Below, piece after piece: positions 24,048-33,794 of a stretch of DNA of 64,000 bases. Position 1 is the first letter of the stretch. Each line of letters opens with the position of its first letter. The position numbers were made by a program, and so were the translations under genes. Below the pieces are notes generated by a model. That model did not search any database. It had not been told where the DNA came from and saw nothing but the letters and a program-made list of their open reading frames with translations. This DNA is from Flagellimonas nanhaiensis (GTDB lineage: Bacteria > Bacteroidota > Bacteroidia > Flavobacteriales > Flavobacteriaceae): NCBI RefSeq assembly GCF_003382275.1, contig NZ_QTJX01000001.1, positions 1,550,001 through 1,614,000 of the forward strand, read 5' to 3'.

Positions 24048-24593
24048 TTATTCACTCGGCAAATACTTCTTAGGAATTGGGTTCTCTTTGGTTTCTTGAG
24101 TGAAGTACAAGCTTATCACGACCCACCTCTTGCCTGTATTCATTAATTGAAAGCTATTGATTCCCCTCATAAATGGTTTTTTGTCTTCCTTTTTATATTT
24201 TGTTTCGTAAGTAGAAAATACATGGGCAATGTGCCCAAATTGTTCTACAACACGATGTAATTCAATTTCATAGAACCCATTTTCTAACATCCATTTCAGT
24301 GATTTGTCCGCATACTCATCCATTGTTACATAACGTGCCCCATAATTTCCATTTTCACGTTTTCCGCTGGCAATTAATTTTGCTTCTGGATGAAACAGAT
24401 AGCGAAGTAAATCTTCATTTCTTTCTTCTCCTTTCTCTCCAGAAATTACCTCATAAAGTGTTTTGACAACAGCATCCAAAGTAGCCACCTTATCTTGATA
24501 TTTCTCATCAAGTGCATGATAGTCGATTTTTTGAGCCTGTGCTGTTGATGAAATACTTAAGGCAAATAAAAAAAGTAGTGTTAGTTTTTTCAT
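24048..24593 (-). CDS. Exported NTF2-like (SnoaL-type) protein
   Basis: The 181-residue protein starts with a signal peptide (KKLTLLFLFALSISSTAQAQ). The mature part has the NTF2-like layout: initial helices (TLDAVVKTLYEVISG...NEDLLRYLFHPEAKLIA), then strands ending RWVVISLYFTQE. Such folds bind or modify small hydrophobic ligands. It precedes the exported epimerase gene, so the pair may act on the same extracytoplasmic substrate; this is inferred. No catalytic residues can be named. Confidence 0.72.
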   Translation of the reverse strand: MKKLTLLFLFALSISSTAQAQKIDYHALDEKYQDKVATLDAVVKTLYEVISGEKGEERNEDLLRYLFHPEAKLIASGKRENGNYGARYVTMDEYADKSLKWMLENGFYEIELHRVVEQFGHIAHVFSTYETKYKKEDKKPFMRGINSFQLMNTGKRWVVISLYFTQETKENPIPKKYLPSE

Positions 24594-24924
24594 AAATCAA
24601 TTGATTGTTGTTTAATGATCTTCTTTCAATTTTAGGTCTAGAATAGGATAAATTATTTCTCTATGACTATATAAGTCTCAGGCTGTTTTTAGTTTTTATT
24701 GGTTTTCACTAGAAAAAGAATGGGTTAGATATCCAAGTTGGCAGGTGTTTCTTCATTACAATGATTATCAACATCGCAAATAAAGTGAAGTGCCAAATGG
24801 GAAGAGGGGTAAAAATTGCTAATTACCATGTTCTATTTCATTGGACGTAACAACAATCTTCCGTTCTCGTCTCAAAATAAATGTGTCCAAATTTCACGTA
24901 AAACCTCATTACAAAACAGATACT
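24594..24924. other. Divergent intergenic region, no gene seen
   Basis: This 331-base AT-rich stretch separates two divergently transcribed genes and must hold both promoters. I see no RNA gene, terminator, clear repeat or consensus -7 element. A frame running from 24841 into the hydrolase gene is dismissed because it delays the signal peptide. Confidence 0.5.
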
Positions 24925-25785
24925 ATGAGACAATTGAAAACTCTACTATTAATGGTGATCATATTTTCCGTTACCCCAATTTTATCACAATCAAATCGGG
25001 AATTCATTTCAATAGACATGACGGTAAAATCTGTATCATCTACAATTGAAGGAACCTTGTTTACACCTGATTCCACTGCAGTATTACCATTAATCATCAT
25101 TGTGCCCGGCTCAGGAAAAGTAACCCGTTCCCAAATCACACCTATGGTCAAGGGAATCTTTAACGGAATACTTACAAACATCTTTGTTTATGACAAGAGA
25201 GGTGTGGGAGATTCAACTGGAGATTATATAGGCATGAATGCAGAAACAAGTGCAGAAAGAATTCCGATTAGAACACAAGTAGTTCTGGACATTGTTGATT
25301 TTCTTTATGAAAAACCATTTATAGATAAAGAAAGAATAGGACTTATGGGGTCCAGTCAAGGAGGTTGGATTTCTCCTCTGGCAGCTTACAGAAGCTCTAA
25401 AATTTCCTTCGCGATTTGTATTTCAGGTGTGGCCTGTTCTGTTGGAGTTTCGGATTATTTCAGTGATTTGGTAAAAGAAACGTCGATTGAAATGGCTACA
25501 GACAAACTAAATTCGTACAATGGAGTTCAAGGTTATGATCCTTCGGAAGCTCTACAGAACGTCGATATCCCAATCCTATGGATATACGGTGGGAAAGATA
25601 AAAGTAATCCTACTTTCTATGACCTAAAAATTCTGGAAGACCTCAAAGAAAAAATGAATAAGGATTTCACCATACATTTCTATGAAAATTATAACCATGA
25701 CATGGTAGATGAGACTACGGGAGAATTTGGCAAAGAAGTAATACCTGCTTTAAGAAATTGGTATTTAAACTTATTGAAAACTTGA
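24925..25785 (+). CDS. Exported alpha/beta hydrolase
   Basis: From the ATG at 24925 the protein has 286 residues and a signal peptide (MRQLKTLLLMVIIFSVTPILS). The fold shows LPLIIIVPGSGKVTRSQI (oxyanion region), NIFVYDKRGVGDSTGDYIG, the nucleophile elbow MGSSQGGW, an acid-turn segment ILWIYGGKDKSNP and the histidine in NYNHDM. It resembles exported esterase/dienelactone-hydrolase types. A longer frame starting at 24841 adds residues that would bury the signal peptide and is rejected. It is divergent from the NTF2/epimerase pair and could act on the same substrate, but this is not shown. Confidence 0.83.
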   Translation: MRQLKTLLLMVIIFSVTPILSQSNREFISIDMTVKSVSSTIEGTLFTPDSTAVLPLIIIVPGSGKVTRSQITPMVKGIFNGILTNIFVYDKRGVGDSTGDYIGMNAETSAERIPIRTQVVLDIVDFLYEKPFIDKERIGLMGSSQGGWISPLAAYRSSKISFAICISGVACSVGVSDYFSDLVKETSIEMATDKLNSYNGVQGYDPSEALQNVDIPILWIYGGKDKSNPTFYDLKILEDLKEKMNKDFTIHFYENYNHDMVDETTGEFGKEVIPALRNWYLNLLKT

Positions 25786-25871
25786 GCTTAAAAATTGAAT
25801 CGTATGGTCACTTTCATGCTCATGAGTTGGTATAATTACCTGGTCACCACGAACTCTACCAAAAATCTTGG

Positions 25872-26732
25872 TTACGGTTTATTGGCTGCGATCAACTTAT
25901 CATCTTCCCAAAAACCACTGGCCACCACCTTACCGTCCTTTCCATAAAAGGTACCCTCTCCCGTGCGCTGATCTTCCTGCCACAATCCAACAAACTTTTC
26001 ACCATTTAGCCAATGATAGGCACCCATGCCATGGCGTTTGTCGTTCTTGTATTCTCCTTCGTAGTGTTGTCCATCGGCCCAATAAAAGGTACCCTCACCA
26101 TCCCGTAGGTTGTTCTTCCACTCACCCTCGTATCGACTACCGGTGCTTAAAATTGCAACTCCATGGCCGTTGGCCTTGCCATCTTTCACCTGTCCCACAT
26201 AGTGAACTTGGCTACCTTTGCTACTGGTAAATGTAAGGTACTCGCCAAACGATTTTTGTTGAATCAGTCGTTTCATGCGAGATAATTGAACCTTGGCCTT
26301 CTCCAAAGCAAAGCTTATGGAATCGTATTGCTGAATTTCTTTTGCGTTGTCTACCAGTTGTGGTTGTAAGGTATCTTTGGATTGCAATTCTGTATTTTGA
26401 AGTGGGTCGATCATACTTTGTTTCCCCATCACCTCCATTTTTTCGGCAAGCGCAATACGCAAATCAATCAAGTTGTCCGCATTTGCCTCCAATTGGTCTT
26501 CTTTTGCTCGATAGGCTTGCAAAGCACTTCCGTAGTCACCATCCACCAAAAGCAAATCAATATCCATCAATTGTTCATGTAGGGCCACTTGCTTGGAAAT
26601 CTCTTCTCGTACTTGTTTTTCTTGTAGGAGTTGATTTTGCAGAATATTGGTGTTAAACAATAAAGCTATAATGGCTCCTGATGTCATTACCAATAAAAAA
26701 TAGAGTAGATAAATGGTTCGTTTATTTCCCAT
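25872..26732 (-). CDS. Membrane-anchored MORN-repeat protein
   Basis: The 286-residue protein has one N-terminal membrane helix (TIYLLYFLLVMTSGAIIALL), a predicted coiled coil (about 30-160) and four C-terminal MORN repeats, for example RYEGEWKNNLRDGEGTFYWA and HYEGEYKNDKRHGMGAYHWL. MORN repeats form elongated beta-sheets used for lipid or protein binding. The topology puts coiled coil and MORN part on one side of the membrane, most likely periplasmic. It is the last gene of a three-gene set with DUF2490 and a large exported protein. Confidence 0.82.
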   Translation of the reverse strand: MGNKRTIYLLYFLLVMTSGAIIALLFNTNILQNQLLQEKQVREEISKQVALHEQLMDIDLLLVDGDYGSALQAYRAKEDQLEANADNLIDLRIALAEKMEVMGKQSMIDPLQNTELQSKDTLQPQLVDNAKEIQQYDSISFALEKAKVQLSRMKRLIQQKSFGEYLTFTSSKGSQVHYVGQVKDGKANGHGVAILSTGSRYEGEWKNNLRDGEGTFYWADGQHYEGEYKNDKRHGMGAYHWLNGEKFVGLWQEDQRTGEGTFYGKDGKVVASGFWEDDKLIAANKP

Positions 26733-26765
26733 GATGATTTTGAGGCTTACAGATAGATGTACGTT

Positions 26766-27593
26766 CTAATCGTTAAAATGGATCGCGGGAAGCTTATTTT
26801 TAACCTTTCTAATATCAGGAGAGAAATATACGTGGAACCTCATAGTCCAATTCTGTTTGAAAACTCCGGGGTTTTCAAGAGTTTGTCCTTGGGAATACAT
26901 TAGACCACCCGCCACGGTCAAACGAGGGGTTAATATATAACCAACCGTGGTGGTCAATCGAAGGTCTTCCATAACACTGCCAACAACCGCCTTTCCACTT
27001 TGCATGATCAGTTCCGCCTCTGGCGAAACGTAAAGTGTTTTTGATTCCAGTTTATAATTGTTCAATGGTACTTTGGCACGGAACATATACCGCCAGCGGT
27101 TTCTATAGATATACTCGCTGTTCTCTTCAAAGCCCTGGGTCCATCGATGTTCAATCCGAATACGATGATAAATCATGGCACTGTACATGGGCTGTGCAAA
27201 TTGGTATTGGTGCCAAATACGCCATTCGGGCACTACTTTTCTATCTGTGGAAGATTCATCGGTATTGAAGTTGATTCGAACCACGCCTCCAAGACTAAAA
27301 TTGATCTTCTTCGAATAAATGTATCCAATAGCATGTCGGTTATAAATCTGTCCTATTTGGCCAATGAACGGCGTATCCTCCGTTTCTTCAAAACGAAAAT
27401 GGGTCTGTGCATCCCAAAAGAGTCGCTTTGATATTCTGATATTGCCATAGGTGTTGAACCATATTTTCGTCTTGGCATCCTTCAACTTTGATTCTGAAGG
27501 TAAAACCTCTTGTGCATGGACACTCTGTGGCAACTTGATAAACAAGACCAGTAGAATCGCAATATATGTATACCTATTGAAACCTGATTTCAT
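26766..27593 (-). CDS. DUF2490 outer-membrane beta-barrel protein
   Basis: The 275-residue protein has a signal peptide (YTIAILLVLFIKLPQSVHAQ-like, 9-28) and a beta-rich mature part: IWFNTYGNIRISKRLFWDAQ, HFRFEE, RMRFHVYFSP near the end. The W-at-strand-start and RIRIEHRW/YRNRWRYMFR patterns are those of DUF2490 barrels, common in Bacteroidota and of unknown function. It is seven bases from the large exported protein gene and 33 from the MORN gene, so the three are probably one operon. Confidence 0.8.
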   Translation of the reverse strand: MKSGFNRYTYIAILLVLFIKLPQSVHAQEVLPSESKLKDAKTKIWFNTYGNIRISKRLFWDAQTHFRFEETEDTPFIGQIGQIYNRHAIGYIYSKKINFSLGGVVRINFNTDESSTDRKVVPEWRIWHQYQFAQPMYSAMIYHRIRIEHRWTQGFEENSEYIYRNRWRYMFRAKVPLNNYKLESKTLYVSPEAELIMQSGKAVVGSVMEDLRLTTTVGYILTPRLTVAGGLMYSQGQTLENPGVFKQNWTMRFHVYFSPDIRKVKNKLPAIHFND

Positions 27594-27600
27594 TGTTCGT

Positions 27601-29547
27601 CTACTCGTTTTCTGAAGATTTCAGGTTGAACAATTGAATTATCATTTCTGGGTCTTGTTCTTTTCTCAACTTGCGCTCCAGTTTGGATGTATTCTCCTCA
27701 CGCATTTCCAACATCCGCTGATAAGAACTGTTCAGCAGGGCTTTGAGCTTGGTCACGTTATCACAGCTAAGGCTGGATTTAATCTCCTCCAACAAGTAGG
27801 GCACGAGTACACTTCTGTACGAATTGGAAATTCGTTTTTTTACCTCTTCACTCATAACCGTGGCCATAAACGGATTCCAAACATCGTCTTGATACTTTTC
27901 TTGGATATTTGCCCACCGATTGGGTAATTCTGCTACAGCGATGGTAAGTCCATCCAATTGTTCAAGGCAATCGATTACCTGCAATCCAAAGTCGGTTTTA
28001 TTACCTGTACCGTCCATGGTTGCATACTTTTCCAATAGGGCATCCGCTAAGTTTTGAATGCTTTCCAAGGCCTCCCTCTCTCTTTTTGACAATCCTAGTT
28101 TTACGGAATCCAACACTTGACCAATATGGTTGGATTGGGCAATCATCTTCTCTTCAAGGGCCACAAGTTCTTGCTGTTTACTCTCTTTCAACAGTTTTTC
28201 TTCCAACTTCCCCGCAATACTTTCAATACTCAATGCTGCATATTGAATGAGCTGATGAACTGAAGTAATCGTATTTTCAGACAGCTCAAATTCGTTGGCC
28301 CCAGGTCCCACATAAGTTTGCTCCCCTTCTTCCCCTTGTACCAATATGGTCTTGGATGGTATTCCTTTGGACCATACATTATCAAACAACCGTTCAGTCG
28401 GAATGAACTCAAGAATCCCTTGATTATGATAGTCCACCAATTTTTCTGCGGGATTTAAAAAATCTTCTGAAATCTTCGAAATAACAGCGTATAAGAACTG
28501 TGCCTCCCGATCGGAACGTCTTAAAATATTCAACTGTGTATTTTCAAGAAGCGATTGACTCGTTTTCCTAACACGGGCATATTGGGTCTTGATGGATTGT
28601 AGTTGCTCATTTCCAAGAGAATCCAATGGAAAATGGGCTGCTTTAACCTTGAAACCTGGCATGAATTCTGATTTGCCTAAAGCGGACAAAATCGTATCCA
28701 ATCCTCTGTAATAACCACTATTTTCTGTGAGCAGCTCCCCTATTCCCTTTTGGAAAACAACCGTGGTGTCAGGCTCTTTTTGATTTATTTTCAATAGGTT
28801 GATAAACCGCTCGTCCAAATCAATGACTTTAGTAAGATTTGAAGACGAAGCAACTTTTTTGGTGATGACCTCTCCATCAGCCAAGTTGTACTCTATTTTT
28901 TGAAGAGCCCCTTCGTTGAAAAACCAATTTTCGGATCTATCGGAGAACTCATCGGAATAGAGTGTCCAAATATCGTGGGCTAAACCGTTCCTAAGAAACC
29001 TTCCTACGAGGCTATTGTGTTCGTTTTCTATCCGGAAACTTTTTTGGGGCACACCTTGGTCAAATTCCACCGTACTGGAGAACAAGGTCTTATTGACCTC
29101 AGAATTTTCAATCTCCGTGACCATATAGGTCCAATTACCATCCGGTTTTCCAAGGACCATGTTTCCTGTGGCCTCATGCTGTGTTCCACTGACCTTGACC
29201 CGATATTGGTATCCGACAACTTCTGTTTCGCTTTCGGATTGAAACTCTCCAAACTGGAACTTCCAATCCCCGTCTGGGTATCCATTATCAAAGCTGCCGG
29301 TAAATGAAAAGAAGCCATCAGAATTCTTGAGCAGGGCATCCAAATTCGATTGGTTCATTCTAAAAGCCCCATCAAGAATGGTGTCATTATCTTTTAGAAT
29401 AAATGTGTACTCGGCCTTACCTATATACGGTCCAATCTTCATAGGTCCAGAAAACTCTTGCCTTTCCTGGGCCTGTATCAATTGGCATAAGGTGAAAAAC
29501 ACCAAAAACAATTTAAAAGAAAACTTGATATGATCCATTTTAAACAT
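27601..29547 (-). CDS. Large exported protein with degenerate MORN-like repeats, unknown function
   Basis: The 648-residue protein has a signal peptide (KFSFKLFLVFFTLCQLIQAQ). Residues 30-250 contain several G-x-W repeats related to MORN_2 (DNGYPDGDWKFQFGEF, LGKPDGNWTYMVTE, RNGLAHDIWTLYSDE). The rest (260-648) is long and helical, with coiled-coil-like stretches such as KLEEKLLKESKQQELVALEE and a basic end. I do not recognise a named family. With MORN repeats here and in the gene at 25872, and a DUF2490 barrel between, it probably belongs to an envelope complex. Start may be ATG at 29547 or 29538. Confidence 0.6.
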   Translation of the reverse strand: MFKMDHIKFSFKLFLVFFTLCQLIQAQERQEFSGPMKIGPYIGKAEYTFILKDNDTILDGAFRMNQSNLDALLKNSDGFFSFTGSFDNGYPDGDWKFQFGEFQSESETEVVGYQYRVKVSGTQHEATGNMVLGKPDGNWTYMVTEIENSEVNKTLFSSTVEFDQGVPQKSFRIENEHNSLVGRFLRNGLAHDIWTLYSDEFSDRSENWFFNEGALQKIEYNLADGEVITKKVASSSNLTKVIDLDERFINLLKINQKEPDTTVVFQKGIGELLTENSGYYRGLDTILSALGKSEFMPGFKVKAAHFPLDSLGNEQLQSIKTQYARVRKTSQSLLENTQLNILRRSDREAQFLYAVISKISEDFLNPAEKLVDYHNQGILEFIPTERLFDNVWSKGIPSKTILVQGEEGEQTYVGPGANEFELSENTITSVHQLIQYAALSIESIAGKLEEKLLKESKQQELVALEEKMIAQSNHIGQVLDSVKLGLSKREREALESIQNLADALLEKYATMDGTGNKTDFGLQVIDCLEQLDGLTIAVAELPNRWANIQEKYQDDVWNPFMATVMSEEVKKRISNSYRSVLVPYLLEEIKSSLSCDNVTKLKALLNSSYQRMLEMREENTSKLERKLRKEQDPEMIIQLFNLKSSENE

Positions 29548-29674
29548 AGTGTATACGTTTTCGTTCCCAGGTTGGATGTTGGTTTTTTGAAAAGTTATTA
29601 AATTAAAAGGAATAGCTTCATAACTTATTATGTACTAACCACTTAGTTTTGAAGAATTCGAGTCACCTTCTGGC

Positions 29675-29708
29675 AACAAAAAACCCTTAAAAATTCAAGG
29701 GCTTTGTT
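29675..29708. terminator. Hairpin terminator between SYLF and the exported triad
   Basis: AACAAA-AAA-CCCTT, an AT-rich loop, AAGGG-C-TTTGTT forms a stem with A-rich left and T-rich right flanks, so it can act in either direction. It lies between two minus-strand genes, downstream of the SYLF gene, and probably ends its transcript. Confidence 0.55.
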
Positions 29709-29754
29709 ATGCTAACGGATTCTTTGTGAACTTTTGGGAATAAAACCCATTATT

Positions 29755-30318
29755 TTACGAGCCTGACTCTACTTTAGGTCTATATTTAAAGTGTTGCCCG
29801 CCTAAAGAAGCTTCGTACATTACCCCGCCTTTGGTCATGGTAAACACCGCTACCCCATCTTGATAGGCTGCATCAACGGAGGCTCCAGATTTTAATGCCA
29901 CAGCCGAAGCCTGTGCATTAAACTTCAATTTTCCATTGGTGAACTTTTCAAATGTCTCCTTGTCCTCAAAAAAGATGACTTCTACATACTGTTGTCCCCC
30001 AAACTGGATTCCCACCGTAGCCTGTTTTAAATGTGCTTTTCCAACAGCCACTTCTTGCTCATAAACGATGCCGTTTCCGGCAGCTCCGCCTACTCCAATT
30101 GCCGCTTTGGTTACTTTGGGAAAGATTGCATAGCCATACGCCTCTTCTTTAAAGGTTTCCAACTTAGGTTCGTTTCTCAAAATGGAACTCATGGCCCACT
30201 CGGCCTCAGTTTCAAGTCTGGGATTCCACCCATCTACCTGTGCTCTTACCGCAAAGGATAATAACAAAGCCATTAATGTTATGGCCATTTCCGTCTTTTT
30301 AATTTGTAATTTTTTCAT
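29755..30318 (-). CDS. Exported SYLF (Ysc84-like) lipid-binding domain protein
   Basis: The 187-residue protein has a signal peptide (MAITLMALLLSFAVRAQ, from residue 11) and a SYLF domain: AYGYAIFPKVTKAAIGVGGA, then GNGIVYEQEVAVGKAHLKQA, VGIQFGGQQYVEVIFFEDKE, and a final GGVMYEASLGGQHFKYRPK. SYLF domains bind phosphoinositides in eukaryotes and bacterial members are periplasmic proteins of unknown function. It stands alone, with a terminator at 29675 behind it and a 221-base upstream region. Confidence 0.88.
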   Translation of the reverse strand: MKKLQIKKTEMAITLMALLLSFAVRAQVDGWNPRLETEAEWAMSSILRNEPKLETFKEEAYGYAIFPKVTKAAIGVGGAAGNGIVYEQEVAVGKAHLKQATVGIQFGGQQYVEVIFFEDKETFEKFTNGKLKFNAQASAVALKSGASVDAAYQDGVAVFTMTKGGVMYEASLGGQHFKYRPKVESGS

Positions 30319-30539
30319 GTTGTTTACTTTTTGTGATTTTAATTGTTATGATTGATAAATAAACTCTAATTATAAAATGCCGCTCTAACTTTATTTTATT
30401 CGGTCTATGGCCCTTGGAGCTACATAAACTGCTTTACTTTTTGCAGCTGAAGGTTTTCCCCTACTCCATCCAAATCCAAGAACGAACTGTGTGTATGAAG
30501 TTGTAGTATGTCTTTTTTTTGCACACATTGTTTTACTTA

Positions 30540-31259
30540 CTACAAAAATTGATTTTCGTTGGTCTCTTCTTTTTCAATCAATCCCGTTACCGATTCAATA
30601 ATGTCCAGTGCTTCATTATAGACCTTGTCCTTTTCGGTCATGATTTGTATCAGCGACAAGACCAGGTTTTGAAATTCATAGGTGTACAGTGCATCCGGTT
30701 TCATAATTTGGGCTTTGGCAAGTTTTAAATTGGGATTTACTGCCGGAATAACGTAGTTCATCATGGCATCATAATGAATATTCTCCATTCTATTGATGTA
30801 TAGATACTTTTCTTCCAACAACCGTAATCCATTCACAATGTCATGATTTCGCAAGATTTTGACCTCACCACTGTTCACCATGGTCTCATAAATATTTCCT
30901 TGACGGTCAAAATCGGAATATTGCGTTAGGTTGCTTACAATTATGCCTAGTGTATCCATTTTTGTTCGGTCATTCATCCCTACAATCTTGGCAGCATATT
31001 CAAATTGTTCCATATAGGTTTTGTTGAAATTGACCAGACCAACAATCAACCCTCTATCTTCTACTATTTGATCTTGGATGTTTTTATAATAGCTGATTTC
31101 AGTATTTTTCTTCACTCGGTCTTCATTCCAATTATCCAATTGAAAAGCTAGACTGATACCGATCATGACCAAAAGGATTTCTCCGATGGCATACAAGAAA
31201 TATCTTTTTAACTGCCCCTTTTTAATAAGGTCTTTACGTATTTTTCGAAACAGGGTCAT
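30540..31259 (-). CDS. DUF6090 family membrane protein
   Basis: The 239-residue protein begins with the DUF6090 signature: a basic start (FRKIRKDLIKKGQLKRYFLY) and a helix AIGEILLVMIGISLAFQLDN followed by WNEDRVK. The rest is helical and charged, presumably periplasmic. The family is abundant in Flavobacteriia and has no known function. It lies 23 bases after the acyltransferase stop on the same strand. Confidence 0.82.
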   Translation of the reverse strand: MTLFRKIRKDLIKKGQLKRYFLYAIGEILLVMIGISLAFQLDNWNEDRVKKNTEISYYKNIQDQIVEDRGLIVGLVNFNKTYMEQFEYAAKIVGMNDRTKMDTLGIIVSNLTQYSDFDRQGNIYETMVNSGEVKILRNHDIVNGLRLLEEKYLYINRMENIHYDAMMNYVIPAVNPNLKLAKAQIMKPDALYTYEFQNLVLSLIQIMTEKDKVYNEALDIIESVTGLIEKEETNENQFL

Positions 31260-31282
31260 AATGAATGGATTTTAAGGTGAAA

Positions 31283-32467
31283 TTACTTGTCAAACACCGG
31301 TGACGGCGTGGTTTGGCCCTCAATAAGAACCTTTGGTTCTGGCTTTTTTTTAAGTCCAAATGCAATCCTCAGAACATTATATCTCTTAATGATCAGGTAG
31401 GTTGCAATAATTGCAATCAAAGAAAAAACCGTGATCAATATAGCCTGTAAGCCATAAGATATGTCCCATTGCAAAACCACATAGCCAATAAATATCAAGG
31501 CGGGCTGGTGCAGAATGTAAAATGGGTAAATGGCCTCATTTAGGATACTTCTATATTTATTGTCCTTGCTAAAATACTTTTTGAAGTACCCAAGCATGGT
31601 CAATCCGCAAGACCATGCTACCGATATACTAAACACCATATAACCATAGTGGCGAAAAAGTTCGTCATTCACCAAGTACATGGAGGTTAGCGTAAGTATG
31701 GTAAATAAAATGGTCTGATATAAATACAGGCGACGCTGTTCAACTAGAGCATTGATGATCTTATCACTGGTAAACAGCATGAACCCACTTAAGAAGAACA
31801 GCATATAATACACAAAGTAGGCCCAGTCATTGGCCAAAGCATGCGTACTATTTGGAAAATATTGCCTTAAAATGACCTGTGACAATATGAGGACGGGCAA
31901 AAACCAGTTAAGTCCCAATGTTTTTGAGGTAATGTTGATCAGCTTTCCCCTGAGCATGTTATAGTGTCCACTTTTGGTATAGTTTAAGAATGGAGCAATC
32001 AACAAGGATATTAGAAGTAGGTATAAAATAAACCATAGATGGTGCCAAGAGATATTTCCTGCTGGGTACGGACCACCATCAAACATATGGGGAATAAAAT
32101 TCCATAGGGTACCATATTGATCTATACGCTCCACAAATACCATAAGCGGCACAAGTGTAAAGAACCCAACCGTAAAAGGAATATATAGCCTTCTCAGACG
32201 TTCCTTTACATATTGCCATGAGGTTCTGTGTCCTATGGCATAAAAGGTCCCCACGCCAGACACAAGAAATAACAAAGGCATTCTCCATAAATGTAGCCAC
32301 CACATGATAGGCTCCAGGAACTCAAAAGTTTCGGTACTATTAACATGCCATTGTTCCGTCCTAAAGATCATCCCAACATGAAAAAAGAATACACTAATAA
32401 TCAGTGCAATTCTTAACCAGTCAATAAAATATTTTCTGTCCTTTTTAATTGATTTTTGAGAGTTCAT
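31283..32467 (-). CDS. Membrane acyltransferase (acyltransferase-3 family)
   Basis: From ATG at 32465-32467 the protein has 394 residues with about ten membrane helices. It begins RKYFIDWLRIALIISVFFFH, where the conserved histidine for acyl transfer lies in the first helix region, and contains MWWLHLWRMPLLFLVSGVGT and the helix with SWHHLWFILYLLLISLLI. These match the acyltransferase-3/YeiB-like membrane acetyltransferases that modify surface glycans or lipids. A TTG start at 32509 would add 14 residues and is less likely. It is divergent in function from, but shares strand with, the membrane AraC gene upstream. Confidence 0.85.
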   Translation of the reverse strand: MNSQKSIKKDRKYFIDWLRIALIISVFFFHVGMIFRTEQWHVNSTETFEFLEPIMWWLHLWRMPLLFLVSGVGTFYAIGHRTSWQYVKERLRRLYIPFTVGFFTLVPLMVFVERIDQYGTLWNFIPHMFDGGPYPAGNISWHHLWFILYLLLISLLIAPFLNYTKSGHYNMLRGKLINITSKTLGLNWFLPVLILSQVILRQYFPNSTHALANDWAYFVYYMLFFLSGFMLFTSDKIINALVEQRRLYLYQTILFTILTLTSMYLVNDELFRHYGYMVFSISVAWSCGLTMLGYFKKYFSKDNKYRSILNEAIYPFYILHQPALIFIGYVVLQWDISYGLQAILITVFSLIAIIATYLIIKRYNVLRIAFGLKKKPEPKVLIEGQTTPSPVFDK

Positions 32468-32589
32468 CGCTGTTTGTTTTTTCAGTTTTAGCCAAATGTA
32501 TTGACCCAAACAGCCATTGAACGAATCTCCCGATAAGTACGGTGTTCGAGTTTATAGGGAAACACTAAATATTACTGATAATCAGATGA

Positions 32590-33750
32590 TTACAAATCCC
32601 TGAAGCTGGAAGGAGTGTGCGAGGTTATCTTCTTAAATGCCGTATTAAATGCCGATTTTGAATTGTAGCCAACCCGCTCGGCAATCTCTTCAATGGTCAG
32701 TTTCTTTCCCATTTCCGAGTTCAATATTTCCTTGGCCTCTTCCACGCGGTAGGTGGCCAAAAGTTCAAAAAATGATAGCCCCAATTTTTCGTTGATCACC
32801 TGCGAAACGTGGTGGGAACTTTCGTTAATCGATTTTGCCAAACCAGATAGCGAAGCTGTGCTGCTCATGAAATACTTCTCATTTTTCATCTGGTTAAAAA
32901 TGGCTTCCAAAATTGCTGATTTGTCTTCATCTGCCAAAGACGATTTTTTGTACTTCAGCACCGGACCCTCCAAAAAAGAAGATGCCCTTTTATAGTACGA
33001 AGAGGTATTCATGATATCATGTGAAGTCAAGAAAATCATAAAAGTCATGTACAGAAAAATCAAATAGTCCCCAACATCACTTATGTAATTGGCCTTTACA
33101 AAAACCAGGATTAGGGTAACTATTAAAAAGTGGTAAAAGGAGTTTCTTATGGAACGTAACTTTTTGTCCTTGGTATTGAACACGGTTTCTCCATTTTTAC
33201 GGACTGCAAGAAGCAATCTTCGTGTTAGAATGATATTGTAAACGACAATGTGGATAATGGTAGCAAGGTTTACATAGTTTCGGATGCTCAAAGGATCGCC
33301 TACATAGGGTTGGGTAGTTTTTACAGAGGGTATACCCAAATTCATGGCAACAAGGTTGTCATTATACTTGAAAACATCCGGTTGTCCAAAAAAGAACATA
33401 CAATAGCCCAACCAAAGCACAAAGGGAATAAAGTGCAACCAATCCATCCTAGTTCTTTTATCACCTAATTGAGACGACATGAACAAATAAATAACCGGGG
33501 CAATTGCAAAATTCAAGGGCTCAGAAAAATTTGTCAGGAACAGGACTCTAAAGATGTAACTGGTATAATTCAGCCATCCCTCTAACATAATCAAAGACAA
33601 AATCAGCAAGAGCAATCCCATAAAAAAATTGGGAGATTTTGTCTTTAGTGATTTTTTTATGAGGAAATAGGAAAGATAAATGCCCAAAAACACCCCAAGA
33701 ATCAGTATTTGGGAAATAAGGTTGGTCCTAATGGGTATTTCTTCCATCAT
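32590..33750 (-). CDS. Membrane-bound AraC-family regulator
   Basis: The 386-residue protein has seven to eight membrane helices (about 10-245) followed by an AraC DNA-binding domain: STASLSGLAKSINESSHHVS, QVINEKLGLSFFELLATYRV and a second HTH KLTIEEIAERVGYNSKSAFN. This is a one-component membrane sensor-regulator typical of Bacteroidota. It lies 122 bases upstream of the acyltransferase gene and may control it and DUF6090; the signal is unknown. Confidence 0.87.
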   Translation of the reverse strand: MMEEIPIRTNLISQILILGVFLGIYLSYFLIKKSLKTKSPNFFMGLLLLILSLIMLEGWLNYTSYIFRVLFLTNFSEPLNFAIAPVIYLFMSSQLGDKRTRMDWLHFIPFVLWLGYCMFFFGQPDVFKYNDNLVAMNLGIPSVKTTQPYVGDPLSIRNYVNLATIIHIVVYNIILTRRLLLAVRKNGETVFNTKDKKLRSIRNSFYHFLIVTLILVFVKANYISDVGDYLIFLYMTFMIFLTSHDIMNTSSYYKRASSFLEGPVLKYKKSSLADEDKSAILEAIFNQMKNEKYFMSSTASLSGLAKSINESSHHVSQVINEKLGLSFFELLATYRVEEAKEILNSEMGKKLTIEEIAERVGYNSKSAFNTAFKKITSHTPSSFRDL

Positions 33751-33794
33751 ACCTAAATGTAAACATTATTTGTCTACGGTGATATAACGATGAT

